Position numbers and translations under genes: made by a program. The notes below the pieces were generated by a model. That model saw nothing but the letters and a program-made list of their open reading frames with translations. It was not told the DNA's origin and made no database searches. From NCBI GenBank assembly GCA_029866965.1, contig CP123444.1, positions 2,397,501 through 2,461,500 on the forward strand: a stretch of DNA of 64,000 nt, written 5' to 3'. Source of the stretch: Flavobacteriaceae bacterium YJPT1-3. GTDB taxonomy: Bacteria; Bacteroidota; Bacteroidia; Flavobacteriales; Flavobacteriaceae. Below are positions 17,979 to 26,034 of this stretch, piece by piece (the first letter of the stretch is position 1; each line of letters begins with the position of its first letter).

Positions 17979-18818
17979 ATGGAATCTAAGCCCGAAATAT
18001 CTGTCATCATAAGCACCTACAACGCAGTAGACTGGTTGCGAAAGACCTTATGGGGCTATGCGGAACAAACGACAACCGCTTTTGAACTGGTTATTGCTGA
18101 TGATGGCAGTGGACCTGAAACTAAAGCGCTGATCGATTCTTTTCGAGAGGACTTCCCGATTCCAATAATTCACGTCTGGCAGGAAGACGAAGGTTTTCAA
18201 AAGTCACGCATATTGAATAAGGCCATTCAGGCCAGCAGTGCTGATTATATTCTGATGAGTGATGGAGATTGCATTCCAAAAGCCGATTTTGTACAGGTCC
18301 ACTTAGAGCGGCGAGAGCGGGGTTATTTTCTATCCGGAGGTTACTTCAAGCTTCCGTTGGATATTTCGAAAGCGATCACTCAGGAAGACATTAAAAGGCA
18401 ACGCTGTTTTGAGGTTTCCTGGCTGAAAAAGCAAGGGATGCCTTCTTCGTTTAAAAATAACAAGCTCAGCGCCAGTGGACTCAAAGCTCAAGTGCTCAAC
18501 GCGATCACCCCAACCCGTGCTAGCTGGAACGGTCATAACGCCAGTGGCTGGAAAAGTGATATTCTGGCCGTCAATGGTTTTGATGAGCGTATGCAGTACG
18601 GTGGGCAGGATCGTGAATTGGGAGAGCGCTTAGAGAACAAAGGAATCAAGGGTAAGCAAATTCGCTATTCAGCCATTTGCGTACATTTAGATCATCCGAG
18701 AGGGTATAAGACCCCGGAAACCCTTCAAAAAAATGCGGCTATCCGCAAGCAAACCCGGTCTTCGGGTAAAGCATTTACCCCATTCGGCATTCAGAAGTCA
18801 GAAAAAGAGTCCAATTAG
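17979..18818 (+). CDS. Glycosyltransferase family 2 with galactosyltransferase-like C-terminal region
   Basis: 279 residues: ISVIISTYNAVDWLRKTLWG start, LVIADDGSGPETKALIDSF, acceptor/metal motif ILMSDGDCIPKADFV, and a C-terminal NGFDERMQYGGQDRELGERL block typical of the glyco_transf_7C (galactosyltransferase) module. Probably an LPS or surface-glycan transferase. Divergent from the WaaE-like gene; its end overlaps the convergent dapD by 4 bp. Confidence 0.83.
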   Translation: MESKPEISVIISTYNAVDWLRKTLWGYAEQTTTAFELVIADDGSGPETKALIDSFREDFPIPIIHVWQEDEGFQKSRILNKAIQASSADYILMSDGDCIPKADFVQVHLERRERGYFLSGGYFKLPLDISKAITQEDIKRQRCFEVSWLKKQGMPSSFKNNKLSASGLKAQVLNAITPTRASWNGHNASGWKSDILAVNGFDERMQYGGQDRELGERLENKGIKGKQIRYSAICVHLDHPRGYKTPETLQKNAAIRKQTRSSGKAFTPFGIQKSEKESN

Positions 18819-19630
18819 ACCGCTACATTGTGCTCGCGTAGCGCATCATTGAGCGAAGTTTTCTTGTCGGTACTTTCTTTGCGCTTTCCAATAATCAATG
18901 CACAGGGAACCTGATAGTCTCCCGCCGGGAATTTTTTGGTGTAACTGCCTGGAATCACGACCGAGCGCGGAGGCACATAACCTTTAGACTCTTTAGGTTC
19001 TTTTCCGGAAACATCAATGATCTTGGTCGACCCGGTAAGTACGACGTTAGCACCCAAAACCGCTTCTTTACCCACGCGCACACCTTCTACAACAATACAG
19101 CGGGAACCAATAAAGGCATTGTCTTCAATAATGACCGGGGAGGCCTGTAAGGGCTCCAGGACACCTCCAATACCAACACCGCCACTGAGATGCACATGCT
19201 TCCCGATCTGGGCACAACTTCCTACCGTGGCCCAGGTATCAACCATGGTCCCTTCATCCACATAAGCGCCAATATTAACGTAACTGGGCATGAGGATCAC
19301 CCCTTTAGAGATATAAGCCCCGTGTCGGGCGACTGCATGGGGTACCACACGCACCCCCTGATTTTGATACCCCTTTTTTAGAGGGATCTTATCGTGGTAT
19401 TCGAAGATTCCGGATTCCAGTTTTTCCATCTTTTGAATGGGGAAATATAAAACCACGGCTTTTTTCACCCAGGTATTGATCTTCCAGTCATCTCCGTCGG
19501 GTTCGGCTACTCGAAGCGTCCCCTGGTCGATCATCTCAACCACTTCCCGTATGGCGTTTTGGGTTACTTCATCTTCGAGTAAGGAACGATCTTCCCAGGC
19601 GTTTTCGATCACATTTTGCAGTTGCTTCAT
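18815..19630 (-). CDS. dapD: 2,3,4,5-tetrahydropyridine-2,6-dicarboxylate N-succinyltransferase
   Basis: 271 residues: helical N-terminal domain, then a left-handed beta-helix built from hexapeptide repeats (GVILMPSYVNIGAYVDEGTM, VGSCAQIGKHVHLSGGVGIG, AFIGSRCIVVEGVRVGKEAV). Family length and the GTMVDTWATVGSCAQIG block identify DapD, which uses succinyl-CoA in lysine/diaminopimelate synthesis. Monocistronic; a TATCTTTA box precedes it. Its 3' end overlaps the plus-strand GT2 by 4 bp. Confidence 0.93.
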   Translation of the reverse strand: MKQLQNVIENAWEDRSLLEDEVTQNAIREVVEMIDQGTLRVAEPDGDDWKINTWVKKAVVLYFPIQKMEKLESGIFEYHDKIPLKKGYQNQGVRVVPHAVARHGAYISKGVILMPSYVNIGAYVDEGTMVDTWATVGSCAQIGKHVHLSGGVGIGGVLEPLQASPVIIEDNAFIGSRCIVVEGVRVGKEAVLGANVVLTGSTKIIDVSGKEPKESKGYVPPRSVVIPGSYTKKFPAGDYQVPCALIIGKRKESTDKKTSLNDALREHNVAV

Positions 19631-19649
19631 GGTATATTTTTTCTTAGCG

Positions 19650-19657
19650 TAAAGATA
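19650..19657 (-). promoter_or_regulatory. Candidate -7 box of dapD
   Basis: TATCTTTA on the minus strand, one mismatch from TAnnTTTG, ends 19 bp before the dapD ATG. Confidence 0.35.
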
Positions 19658-19699
19658 ATCTTCAGGCTAGAAATGCCATACAATTGGGCAGAGAATCCT

Positions 19700-19707
19700 T
19701 ATTTTTG
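19700..19707 (+). promoter_or_regulatory. -7 box of the ruvX operon
   Basis: TATTTTTG, a perfect TAnnTTTG, ends 16 bp before the ruvX ATG. It is divergent from the dapD box 43 bp away. Confidence 0.5.
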
Positions 19708-19723
19708 CCCCAAATTTTAGCCT

Positions 19724-20140
19724 ATGGCCAGAATCATGGCGATTGACTTTGGGATGAAGCGTTGTGGTCTTGCAGTAACGGATGAACTCCAGCTTATCGC
19801 TTCAGGACTGACCACCGTACCCACCACGGAGATCATGGATTTTCTGACCGAGTATTTAAAGGAAGAAAAGGTAGATGTCATTGTCTTGGGAGCGCCCAAA
19901 CGAATGAATAATGAGGTTTCTGCTGTGGAAGAGAATATTGTTCGCTTTCGCGAAAGCTTAACCGCTCAATTCCCGGAGGTGAAGATTGACCGCCAGGATG
20001 AACGCTTTACGTCTAAAATGGCTTTTCAAACCATGATTGATGGTGGTTTGGGGAAGAAAAAAAGAAAGAATAAAGCCCTGGTCGATCAGATCAGCGCCAC
20101 CTTAATACTGCAGGGTTACCTGACAAAAAACACGCTATGA
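19724..20140 (+). CDS. ruvX: Holliday junction resolvase RuvX / YqgF
   Basis: 138 residues of the RNase H-like YqgF family: MAIDFGMKRCGLAVTD with the first catalytic aspartate, VIVLGAPKRMNNEVSAVEE, DERFTSKMA and the final acid in ALVDQISATLILQGYL. Thought to act on branched DNA or in 16S rRNA 5' end maturation. Overlaps def by 4 bp (ATGA). Contains a perfect iterated palindrome read R-F-R-E-S. Confidence 0.9.
   Translation: MARIMAIDFGMKRCGLAVTDELQLIASGLTTVPTTEIMDFLTEYLKEEKVDVIVLGAPKRMNNEVSAVEENIVRFRESLTAQFPEVKIDRQDERFTSKMAFQTMIDGGLGKKKRKNKALVDQISATLILQGYLTKNTL
19944..19957. repeat. Iterated palindrome, perfect copy 5
   Basis: GCTTTCGCGAAAGC inside ruvX, read R-F-R-E-S. Confidence 0.85.
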
Positions 20141-20730
20141 TATTACCCATTGTGGCTTACGGAGATCCCGTACTTAAGAAAAAGGCGAAAGCCATTACAC
20201 CGGATTATCCGGCGCTTCAGGAATTGATCGAGAATATGTATGAGACCATGTACGGGGCTCACGGAGTAGGCCTGGCCGCGCCTCAAATTGGTCGGGCGAT
20301 CCGACTATTTATTGTGGACACCCAACCTTTCTCTGAGGATGATGAATTGGATGCAGAGGAAGTCCGACTTTTGGCAAACTTTAAAAAGACCTTCATTAAT
20401 GCTGAAATTTTGGAAGAAGAAGGCGAGGAGTGGGCCTTTAGTGAAGGCTGCTTAAGCATACCCGGGATCAATGAAGACGTCTTTCGTCAACCAAAGATCA
20501 CTATTCGCTATCAGGATGAAGATTTTAAGGAACATACAGAAACTTATGAAGGGCTCATCGCCCGGGTCATTCAGCACGAGTATGATCATATCGAGGGGAT
20601 CTTGTTTACGGACAAATTATCCAGTTTAAAACGAAGATTAATAAAAGGAAAATTGACCAATATCTCCAAAGGGAAGACAGAAGCGGGCTACCGTATGCGT
20701 TTTCCTGCAGCAAAGCGAGGTAGAGGATAA
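20137..20730 (+). CDS. def: Peptide deformylase
   Basis: 197 residues with all three metal motifs: GVGLAAPQIG, EGCLSIPGI and the HExxH-type QHEYDHIEG. Removes the formyl group from nascent proteins. A roughly 14-residue insert rich in acids (SEDDELDAEEVR) between motifs 1 and 2 is common in this phylum. Translationally coupled to ruvX. Confidence 0.95.
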   Translation: MILPIVAYGDPVLKKKAKAITPDYPALQELIENMYETMYGAHGVGLAAPQIGRAIRLFIVDTQPFSEDDELDAEEVRLLANFKKTFINAEILEEEGEEWAFSEGCLSIPGINEDVFRQPKITIRYQDEDFKEHTETYEGLIARVIQHEYDHIEGILFTDKLSSLKRRLIKGKLTNISKGKTEAGYRMRFPAAKRGRG

Positions 20731-20770
20731 AAACTACAAGTGCCTGGTCACTTACTAAATTGAACACATT

Positions 20771-21199
20771 ATGGGATTAGAAAAAGTCATCTCCATTTCC
20801 GGAAAACCGGGTTTATACGAATTAGTTGCCCAAACCCGTAGTGGATTTGTGGGCAAATCACTGATCGATGGAAAAAAACTCTCCGTCAATGCGCGTAATA
20901 ATGTCAGCGTGCTCTCAGAGATCGCTATTTATACTTTATCCGGAGAAAAGCCATTGCGTGAAGTGATGCAGCAGATCAAAGAAAAAGAGAACGGTCAGCC
21001 GGCCATCAGCCATAAATCAAGTAAGACCGAGCTGGAAGCCTATTTTTTCGAAGTACTTCCAGATTTTGATGAGGACCGGGTCTATGCCAGTGACATCAAA
21101 AAGATCATTCAGTGGTACAATCTGTTGCAGAAAAACGATCTGCTGGATTTTGACGCAGAAACTGCAGAGGAAGAAAAAGCCACGAACGAAGAAGAATAA
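20771..21199 (+). CDS. DUF5606 domain-containing protein
   Basis: 142 residues: N-terminal DUF5606 (EKVISISGKPGLYELVAQTR, SVLSEIAIYTLSGEKPL) and a C-terminal helical half (FFEVLPDFDEDRVYASDIKK) ending in an acidic tail. Bacteroidota-specific, function unknown; the N-terminal half resembles a small beta-barrel RNA- or DNA-binding fold by eye. Sits between def and mazG, a neighbourhood often kept in Flavobacteriaceae. Confidence 0.8.
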   Translation: MGLEKVISISGKPGLYELVAQTRSGFVGKSLIDGKKLSVNARNNVSVLSEIAIYTLSGEKPLREVMQQIKEKENGQPAISHKSSKTELEAYFFEVLPDFDEDRVYASDIKKIIQWYNLLQKNDLLDFDAETAEEEKATNEEE

Positions 21200-21205
21200 C
21201 TCCCT

Positions 21206-21979
21206 ATGCACTCTCGGAAAGAGCAACTCGCCGCTTTTGATCGCTTGCTAACCATCATGGATGAGTTGCGGGAACAGTGCCCCTGGGATCGCAAGCAAAC
21301 TTTCGAGAGTCTTCGGCACCTGACCATTGAAGAGACTTACGAACTGGGTGATGCCATTCTTGATCAAGACCTACCGGAGATCAGTAAAGAATTGGGGGAT
21401 CTGCTCTTACACATTGTGTTCTACGCTAAGATAGGCAGTGAGCAGCAAGCCTTTGATATCGCAGACGTGGCCCATGGAATCTCAGAAAAATTGATCAGTC
21501 GGCATCCGCACATCTACGGCGATGTAGAGGTAGCCGATGAGGAGGAGGTCAAGCGCAACTGGGAAAACCTCAAGCTGAAAGAAGGGAAAAAAAGCGTTTT
21601 GGAAGGGGTCCCGAAGTCGTTACCTGCCCTGGTCAAAGCCAGTCGTATACAGGACAAGGTGGCCGGAGTGGGATTTGACTGGGAGCGACCGGAACAGGTG
21701 TTTGAAAAGCTACAGGAAGAGTTGGGTGAGTTGCAAGAGGAGGTTCGATCCGGCGATTTGAAGGCTGTTGAAGCCGAATTCGGAGATGTGCTTTTTTCCA
21801 TGATCAACTATGCTCGCTTTTTAAAAGTTGATGCAGAAAGTGCCCTGGAACGCACCAACAAAAAATTCAGTAAACGCTTCCAATACCTGGAAGCCAAAGC
21901 CAGGGAGCAAAATAAGTCCTTGCGCGATATGACCCTGGCAGAAATGGATGTATTTTGGGAAGAAGCCAAGCGATTGTAG
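21206..21979 (+). CDS. mazG: Nucleoside triphosphate pyrophosphohydrolase MazG
   Basis: 257 residues with two MazG modules: first LREQCPWDRKQTFESLRHLTIEETYEL with EEx-E metal site and KELGDLLLHIVFYAKI; second EKLQEELGELQEEV with EFGDVLFSMINYARF. Cleaves NTPs and dNTPs to monophosphates, a house-cleaning and (p)ppGpp-linked role in other bacteria. Starts 6 bp after the DUF5606 gene. No terminator seen before the next promoter. Confidence 0.93.
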   Translation: MHSRKEQLAAFDRLLTIMDELREQCPWDRKQTFESLRHLTIEETYELGDAILDQDLPEISKELGDLLLHIVFYAKIGSEQQAFDIADVAHGISEKLISRHPHIYGDVEVADEEEVKRNWENLKLKEGKKSVLEGVPKSLPALVKASRIQDKVAGVGFDWERPEQVFEKLQEELGELQEEVRSGDLKAVEAEFGDVLFSMINYARFLKVDAESALERTNKKFSKRFQYLEAKAREQNKSLRDMTLAEMDVFWEEAKRL

Positions 21980-21985
21980 CAGCCG

Positions 21986-22016
21986 TTCCCTCATTCATCA
22001 GTAGCCTTCCCTCATT
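21986..22016 (+). promoter_or_regulatory. Direct-repeat activator site upstream of the VWA gene
   Basis: Two copies of TTCCCTCATT at 21986-21995 and 22007-22016, exactly 21 bp apart (two helical turns), end 5 bp before the -33 box. This spacing and position resemble LytTR-type response-regulator sites; the regulator is not in the window. Confidence 0.45.
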
Positions 22017-22021
22017 GGCGG

Positions 22022-22053
22022 TTGATCATGTCGTATAGTGCGTAGTAGGTTTG
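22022..22053 (+). promoter_or_regulatory. Promoter of the VWA gene
   Basis: TTG (22022-22024), 21-bp spacer, TAGGTTTG (22046-22053), a perfect -7 box. Predicted leader about 19 nt to the ATG at 22078. Confidence 0.55.
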
Positions 22054-22077
22054 AGGCAAACTTTAAAACTGTTTGTC

Positions 22078-23568
22078 ATGAAAACCACACTAACCTTCAC
22101 CCTTTTATTTTTTATCACCTTTTTCACACTCGCCCAACAGGCTTTCGAACTCACTGGCGTGGTCCAGGAAGCCGATTCCAATGAACCTTTACCCGGAGTC
22201 GTCCTACTTATTAAAGGCACTTCCAGGGGCACCAGATCCGACTTTGATGGTCAATTTAAATTGGCGGTCCGTCTTCAGGATACCTTAGTGGTAAGCTATG
22301 TTGGATTCGAAACCCTAGAGCATGTGGTGGAGTCCGCTAATCCTGTCACCTTCCATATGAAGGTAGGCGCTGCTTTGGAAGAAGTGGTCGTTACTGGTTA
22401 CGCCGTTGGAAGTAGACCACGCAAGGTTCGCATTCGAGGAGCATCGAGCGTCACCAGTGGCTTCAGCCTTAGATCAAAGACTTCCGGGGTCTCGATCGAT
22501 AAGGTAGATGACATTCATCATGTAGAGCAACAATCCGGGCAATTGACAGCGGGGGAGGTCAACGACTTAAAAAAATGGAAAGCCTGGCAAAAGGAGGCCA
22601 GGAGTAGATTGGCCAAATCGATCGCTTCCCGATGGGAATTCGAACTTTCTGAACCCCTTACCATTGAAGTGAAAGATGCTGCCGGTGCTCCGCTAATCAA
22701 TTGTGGGGTCTCTTGGGTGCACCAAGGTCGTGTGATTGCCCGAGCGCAGACTAATGTTTATGGTGAGGTCACTCTGTTTGCACAAAAACCTTCTTTTCAT
22801 AAGCCTGTTGGAATGATTCAGGTATACCATCAAGGTCAGATACTCGGAAAGCCAATTCCTGAACAGGCCGCTATCATGAAATTTGCTTTTGATGACGTTT
22901 TGAATTCGCCGGAATCCGCCGTGGATATTCAGTTTACAGTAGATGCCACGGGATCTATGGGTGATGAAATGGATTACCTAAAGGCAGAATTGAAAAATAT
23001 CATCTCCAGGCTAGATACCACCTTGACCCAGAAGCGAGTTGGCTTTACTTTTTATCGGGATTTGAGCGATGCCTACGTCACCCGTAGCCAGGACTTCACT
23101 GCTAACATTGAAAAAGCTCAGCAATTCTTAAATGCGCAGCATGCTGATGGAGGAGGCGATTACGAAGAAGCGGTGGAGGAGGCCTTGAGAGTTTCCATGG
23201 AACAAAGCTGGAATCCGAAGGCCAGGGCGCGCCTCTTATTTCTAATGCTTGATGCGCCACCCCATTGGAATGATGCGAATGTGGATGAGATCAAAAAACA
23301 GATCCGTAGGGCTCAGGAAAAAGGAATCCGAGTGATCCCTGTTGTGGCTAGTGGTGCTGATAAGACCGTAGAATTCTTGATGCGCTTTTTTAGTGTCACC
23401 ACCAATGGCACCTATGTATTCCTAACGGATGACAGCGGAATTGGCAATCCGCATTTGAAACCCAGTGCTTCGGACTATACCATTGAGAAATTAAATGATT
23501 TAATAGTCCGTTTGATCTCTGAATTTGCCGGAGCCAATCAGACCTCAAACGCTCTTGTTTCCCGATAA
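22078..23568 (+). CDS. Exported CarboxypepD_reg-like / von Willebrand factor A protein
   Basis: About 496 residues. Signal peptide 1-20 (FFTLAQQ), then a CarboxypepD_reg-like domain (ELTGVVQEADSNEPLPGV, DFDGQFKL, VVSYVGFE) ending in EEVVVTGY, the junction that in SusC/RagA receptors leads into the TonB plug; here a short RIRGASS plug-like piece follows, then a linker, and a VWA domain with the MIDAS motif D289-A-T-G-S and GGGDYEEAVEEAL plus LLFLMLDAPPHW. There is no barrel. Probably periplasmic or surface ligand/protein binder; partner unknown. The ATG at 22078 is chosen because the signal peptide begins there. Confidence 0.75.
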   Translation: MKTTLTFTLLFFITFFTLAQQAFELTGVVQEADSNEPLPGVVLLIKGTSRGTRSDFDGQFKLAVRLQDTLVVSYVGFETLEHVVESANPVTFHMKVGAALEEVVVTGYAVGSRPRKVRIRGASSVTSGFSLRSKTSGVSIDKVDDIHHVEQQSGQLTAGEVNDLKKWKAWQKEARSRLAKSIASRWEFELSEPLTIEVKDAAGAPLINCGVSWVHQGRVIARAQTNVYGEVTLFAQKPSFHKPVGMIQVYHQGQILGKPIPEQAAIMKFAFDDVLNSPESAVDIQFTVDATGSMGDEMDYLKAELKNIISRLDTTLTQKRVGFTFYRDLSDAYVTRSQDFTANIEKAQQFLNAQHADGGGDYEEAVEEALRVSMEQSWNPKARARLLFLMLDAPPHWNDANVDEIKKQIRRAQEKGIRVIPVVASGADKTVEFLMRFFSVTTNGTYVFLTDDSGIGNPHLKPSASDYTIEKLNDLIVRLISEFAGANQTSNALVSR

Positions 23569-23571
23569 TAG

Positions 23572-23605
23572 AAAAAGCCGCTGTATTCCCAGCGGCTTTT
23601 TTTTT
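23572..23605 (+). terminator. Bidirectional terminator between VWA gene and GIN-domain gene
   Basis: Stem AAAAAGCCGCTG/CAGCGGCTTTTT with a short loop, A-run before and T-run after. It serves both convergent genes. Confidence 0.88.
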
Positions 23606-23620
23606 AGTATATCCTCGCCC

Positions 23621-24349
23621 TTAATTAGAAACACTTCCGGATCCGGCGACTTTGATGTCTTCCTTCTGTGGGTTCCCGGAGTATTCAATATCTCCAGAAC
23701 CGCTTACTCGGGCTTTAAACATGCCGCTGCAGTAGACGGAGATGTCTCCACTTCCGGCTACAGAGGCGGTAACATTCTCGGCTTTTAGGTCGGAGGCATG
23801 TACATCACCACTTCCAGCGACTGCTGTCGTAAAATTGGTCGCTCGTCCTTTAATCGTGAGATCTCCGCTCCCGGCTACTTTGGCCTCGGCATCACCGGCA
23901 TCGACTTCAACAATCAGATCCCCACTTCCGGCAACCGCAGTTCGAAATTGATCCGCTTTAATGACATCCTTAGCGATCACATCGCCGCTTCCAGATAGGG
24001 TTACTTCCTCCAGGTCTTCAAAAGGAACCGTGATGAAAATGGTCTTGTTCCAGCTAGGGTCTAAGTTGACGCCTTTTTCTGTTTTGATCTTTAGCGCACC
24101 ATTTTCTACTTCGGTAATGATGTACTCCAGCAAGTTAGACTCCCCTTTCAGGGTCAGGCTTCCTTCCTTACCGGCCACAAGTTCTACATCGAAGAAGCCG
24201 GCCACATTGACCTGATCGTAGCTACCTACCTCTCTAGTGATGGTGGTTTCGTCGCCATTTCCTTTGACCCGTTTATTCTTACCCCACCATTGTGCGCTGG
24301 CTGGAAGGGTGAAAGCGATGGCTAAAATTAAGGTGATGAATGTTTTCAT
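23621..24349 (-). CDS. Head GIN domain-containing (DUF2807) exported protein
   Basis: 242 residues: signal peptide MKTFITLILAIAFTLPASA, then a DUF2807 beta-helix in which AGSGD or SGSGD recurs about every 20 residues (eight or so coils from residue 110 to the end). Likely exported to periplasm or surface; function unknown. The repeat is also visible in DNA as recurring ACTTCCGGC-like blocks. Last gene of the ECF sigma operon, 52 bp after the preceding gene. Confidence 0.82.
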   Translation of the reverse strand: MKTFITLILAIAFTLPASAQWWGKNKRVKGNGDETTITREVGSYDQVNVAGFFDVELVAGKEGSLTLKGESNLLEYIITEVENGALKIKTEKGVNLDPSWNKTIFITVPFEDLEEVTLSGSGDVIAKDVIKADQFRTAVAGSGDLIVEVDAGDAEAKVAGSGDLTIKGRATNFTTAVAGSGDVHASDLKAENVTASVAGSGDISVYCSGMFKARVSGSGDIEYSGNPQKEDIKVAGSGSVSN

Positions 24350-24401
24350 GTCTGTCGTTATTTGATGATTAATTTATTGATTTACTGTGTTTTATCCTAT
24401 T

Positions 24402-25493
24402 TTATTTTTTAATGAAGGAAACGCCGCCGTATTCACTTCTGATGTTGATTTGATTACCGGAATTCTTAGCGCCGTAATAGCCTTCGAAGTACTTATCCGA
24501 TGATTCCACACGACGTTTCGTCACCTCCAAGTCCTCTTCTCCGTTGATCCCACCATATTCCAGATCGACCACAAAACTAAAGTTATAACTGCTGTCGTAA
24601 CCCAATTTGATTCCTGCATAATCGCTGGTGATGGTCACATCACCTGCTTTTGGGGTGAGTCGGTCAATCTTTATAGAACCGTAATCGGCAGTAAGATCTA
24701 CATCGCCGGAGACGTTACCCAGGCGAACGCTCAGATAATCGCCACGCCCGCTTACATGACCCGTGTTTTCCGCGGTCATGGAGCCGTAGTCACAAGTGTA
24801 ATCGAGACGCTTCACCTTTCCAAAAACGGATTTGCTGTAATCGGCTCTTAACTCAACCTCCTCGGCTTCTTCCAGGGTAAATCCGGAATAGTCAGCGTTG
24901 ATCCGTCCGGACCTCATATAGCCAATGTTGCTATTATTGGTATAGTCAAAATTAAGCAGGTTATTGTCAGCCATTAGTTCGCCTATCTCCAGACGTCCAT
25001 AGTCACAGGACAGGCGGGCATTGCCTTCGATTTTATTGAGAATGATCGCCCCGTAGTCGTTACTGATGTCAATGGCGTTAGTCACAGGAACTTTTACGGT
25101 ATAGGTGATTTCCATATTGACCTTATCGTTTCCGCCCCAGGAATTCCACCAGGATCGTTTTTTATACTTGTTGAACTTGGTTTCTGCCGATACGTAATTC
25201 GCGGAAGCTTCAAAAAGCACGTCAATTTCATCCAGCTTCTTGGCCACCTCTTCCTCATCATTGCCATTGGTTTTGATCACCACCACAATGACTGTGCGGT
25301 TCTCATTCCACGAGGTGATATTTACATTGCCATAGCTGTTGTCAATTTTTAGACTGGCATCGGCATTGACCGTAAAGGTCTTTTCAATTTTCTTCTCCTT
25401 GGTATAACGGCCTTTCAACGTATTGTTGGAGGCCAGGCTTAATGCTGGGAGCATTAAGACCAGAAATAGGAAATTAAAGTACTGAGTTTTCAT
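24402..25493 (-). CDS. Exported DUF4097-like repetitive protein
   Basis: 363 residues, signal peptide 1-21 (ALSLASN). The body is a run of 18- to 22-residue strands marked by DYG, DYS and EYG (ISNDYGAIIL, LSCDYGRLEI, ADYSGFTLEE, TCDYGSMTAE, TADYGSIKID, SDYAGIKLG, EYGGVSF), which suggests a beta-helix related to DUF4097/GIN proteins. Function unknown. Its ATG lies inside the 3' end of the upstream gene (20-bp overlap), so it is translationally coupled. Confidence 0.72.
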   Translation of the reverse strand: MKTQYFNFLFLVLMLPALSLASNNTLKGRYTKEKKIEKTFTVNADASLKIDNSYGNVNITSWNENRTVIVVVIKTNGNDEEEVAKKLDEIDVLFEASANYVSAETKFNKYKKRSWWNSWGGNDKVNMEITYTVKVPVTNAIDISNDYGAIILNKIEGNARLSCDYGRLEIGELMADNNLLNFDYTNNSNIGYMRSGRINADYSGFTLEEAEEVELRADYSKSVFGKVKRLDYTCDYGSMTAENTGHVSGRGDYLSVRLGNVSGDVDLTADYGSIKIDRLTPKAGDVTITSDYAGIKLGYDSSYNFSFVVDLEYGGINGEEDLEVTKRRVESSDKYFEGYYGAKNSGNQINIRSEYGGVSFIKK

Positions 25494-26034
25494 AATCGTT
25501 CGTATTGTTGATTTGTTTTACTTCTTCTATTTGTTCTAAGACACTTTTGAGCAAGTCTACTCGGCTCTGTAAATTGGTGATCATGGCAAAGATGACGCGT
25601 TTGTCTTCCCCGCTATCGGCAAGATCTTCCTTCATTCGGTCGTAATCTTTCTCCAGGAGGTCCAGCTGCTCAATCGTATCTTCGATCAATTGTTGCGTTT
25701 GGGGATTCTCGCTTTCTTGCAGGGTGAACAACTCCTTTTCAATAGCCAGCTTAAAGAAACTTTCTGTTTCGGCCATTTCAGGGGAAATACTGGCTAGTTC
25801 TGTCTTCTCAGCCGCACCACCCTGCGGGAAAAGCAGGACAGCAACAAGAATGAGAATGGAAGCCGCTATACCCATCCATTTCCACGAATGGAGTGTATGT
25901 ACCCGAGGTTCTTCTTCCTCATCTGGGTGCAGTCTGCTCCTAAATCGTTCCAGGTGCCCCTGTTCCGGTTGAGCAAGGTCAAATTGCCCGCGGTGTCTAT
26001 CGAATAATTGGGTAATGTCATCCTGTTCTTTCAT
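25474..26034 (-). CDS. Single-pass membrane protein, probable anti-sigma-like partner of the ECF factor
   Basis: 186 residues from the ATG at 26034, which overlaps the sigma factor stop (ATGA). A soluble N-terminal 48 residues, one transmembrane helix about 50-66 (WMGIAASILILVAVLLF) and a helical periplasmic part with coiled-coil character (EKDYDRMKEDLADSG, LQSRVDLLKSVLEQIEEV). No zinc anti-sigma HxxxCxxC motif is present. The gene position immediately after an ECF gene is the main support for an anti-sigma role. Confidence 0.6.
   Translation of the reverse strand: MKEQDDITQLFDRHRGQFDLAQPEQGHLERFRSRLHPDEEEEPRVHTLHSWKWMGIAASILILVAVLLFPQGGAAEKTELASISPEMAETESFFKLAIEKELFTLQESENPQTQQLIEDTIEQLDLLEKDYDRMKEDLADSGEDKRVIFAMITNLQSRVDLLKSVLEQIEEVKQINNTNDYENSVL

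Noticed and set aside
23741-24000. Short direct repeats in the GIN gene as a CRISPR-like array
   Set aside because: They encode the G-S-G-D coils in frame and lack constant repeat plus unique spacers.
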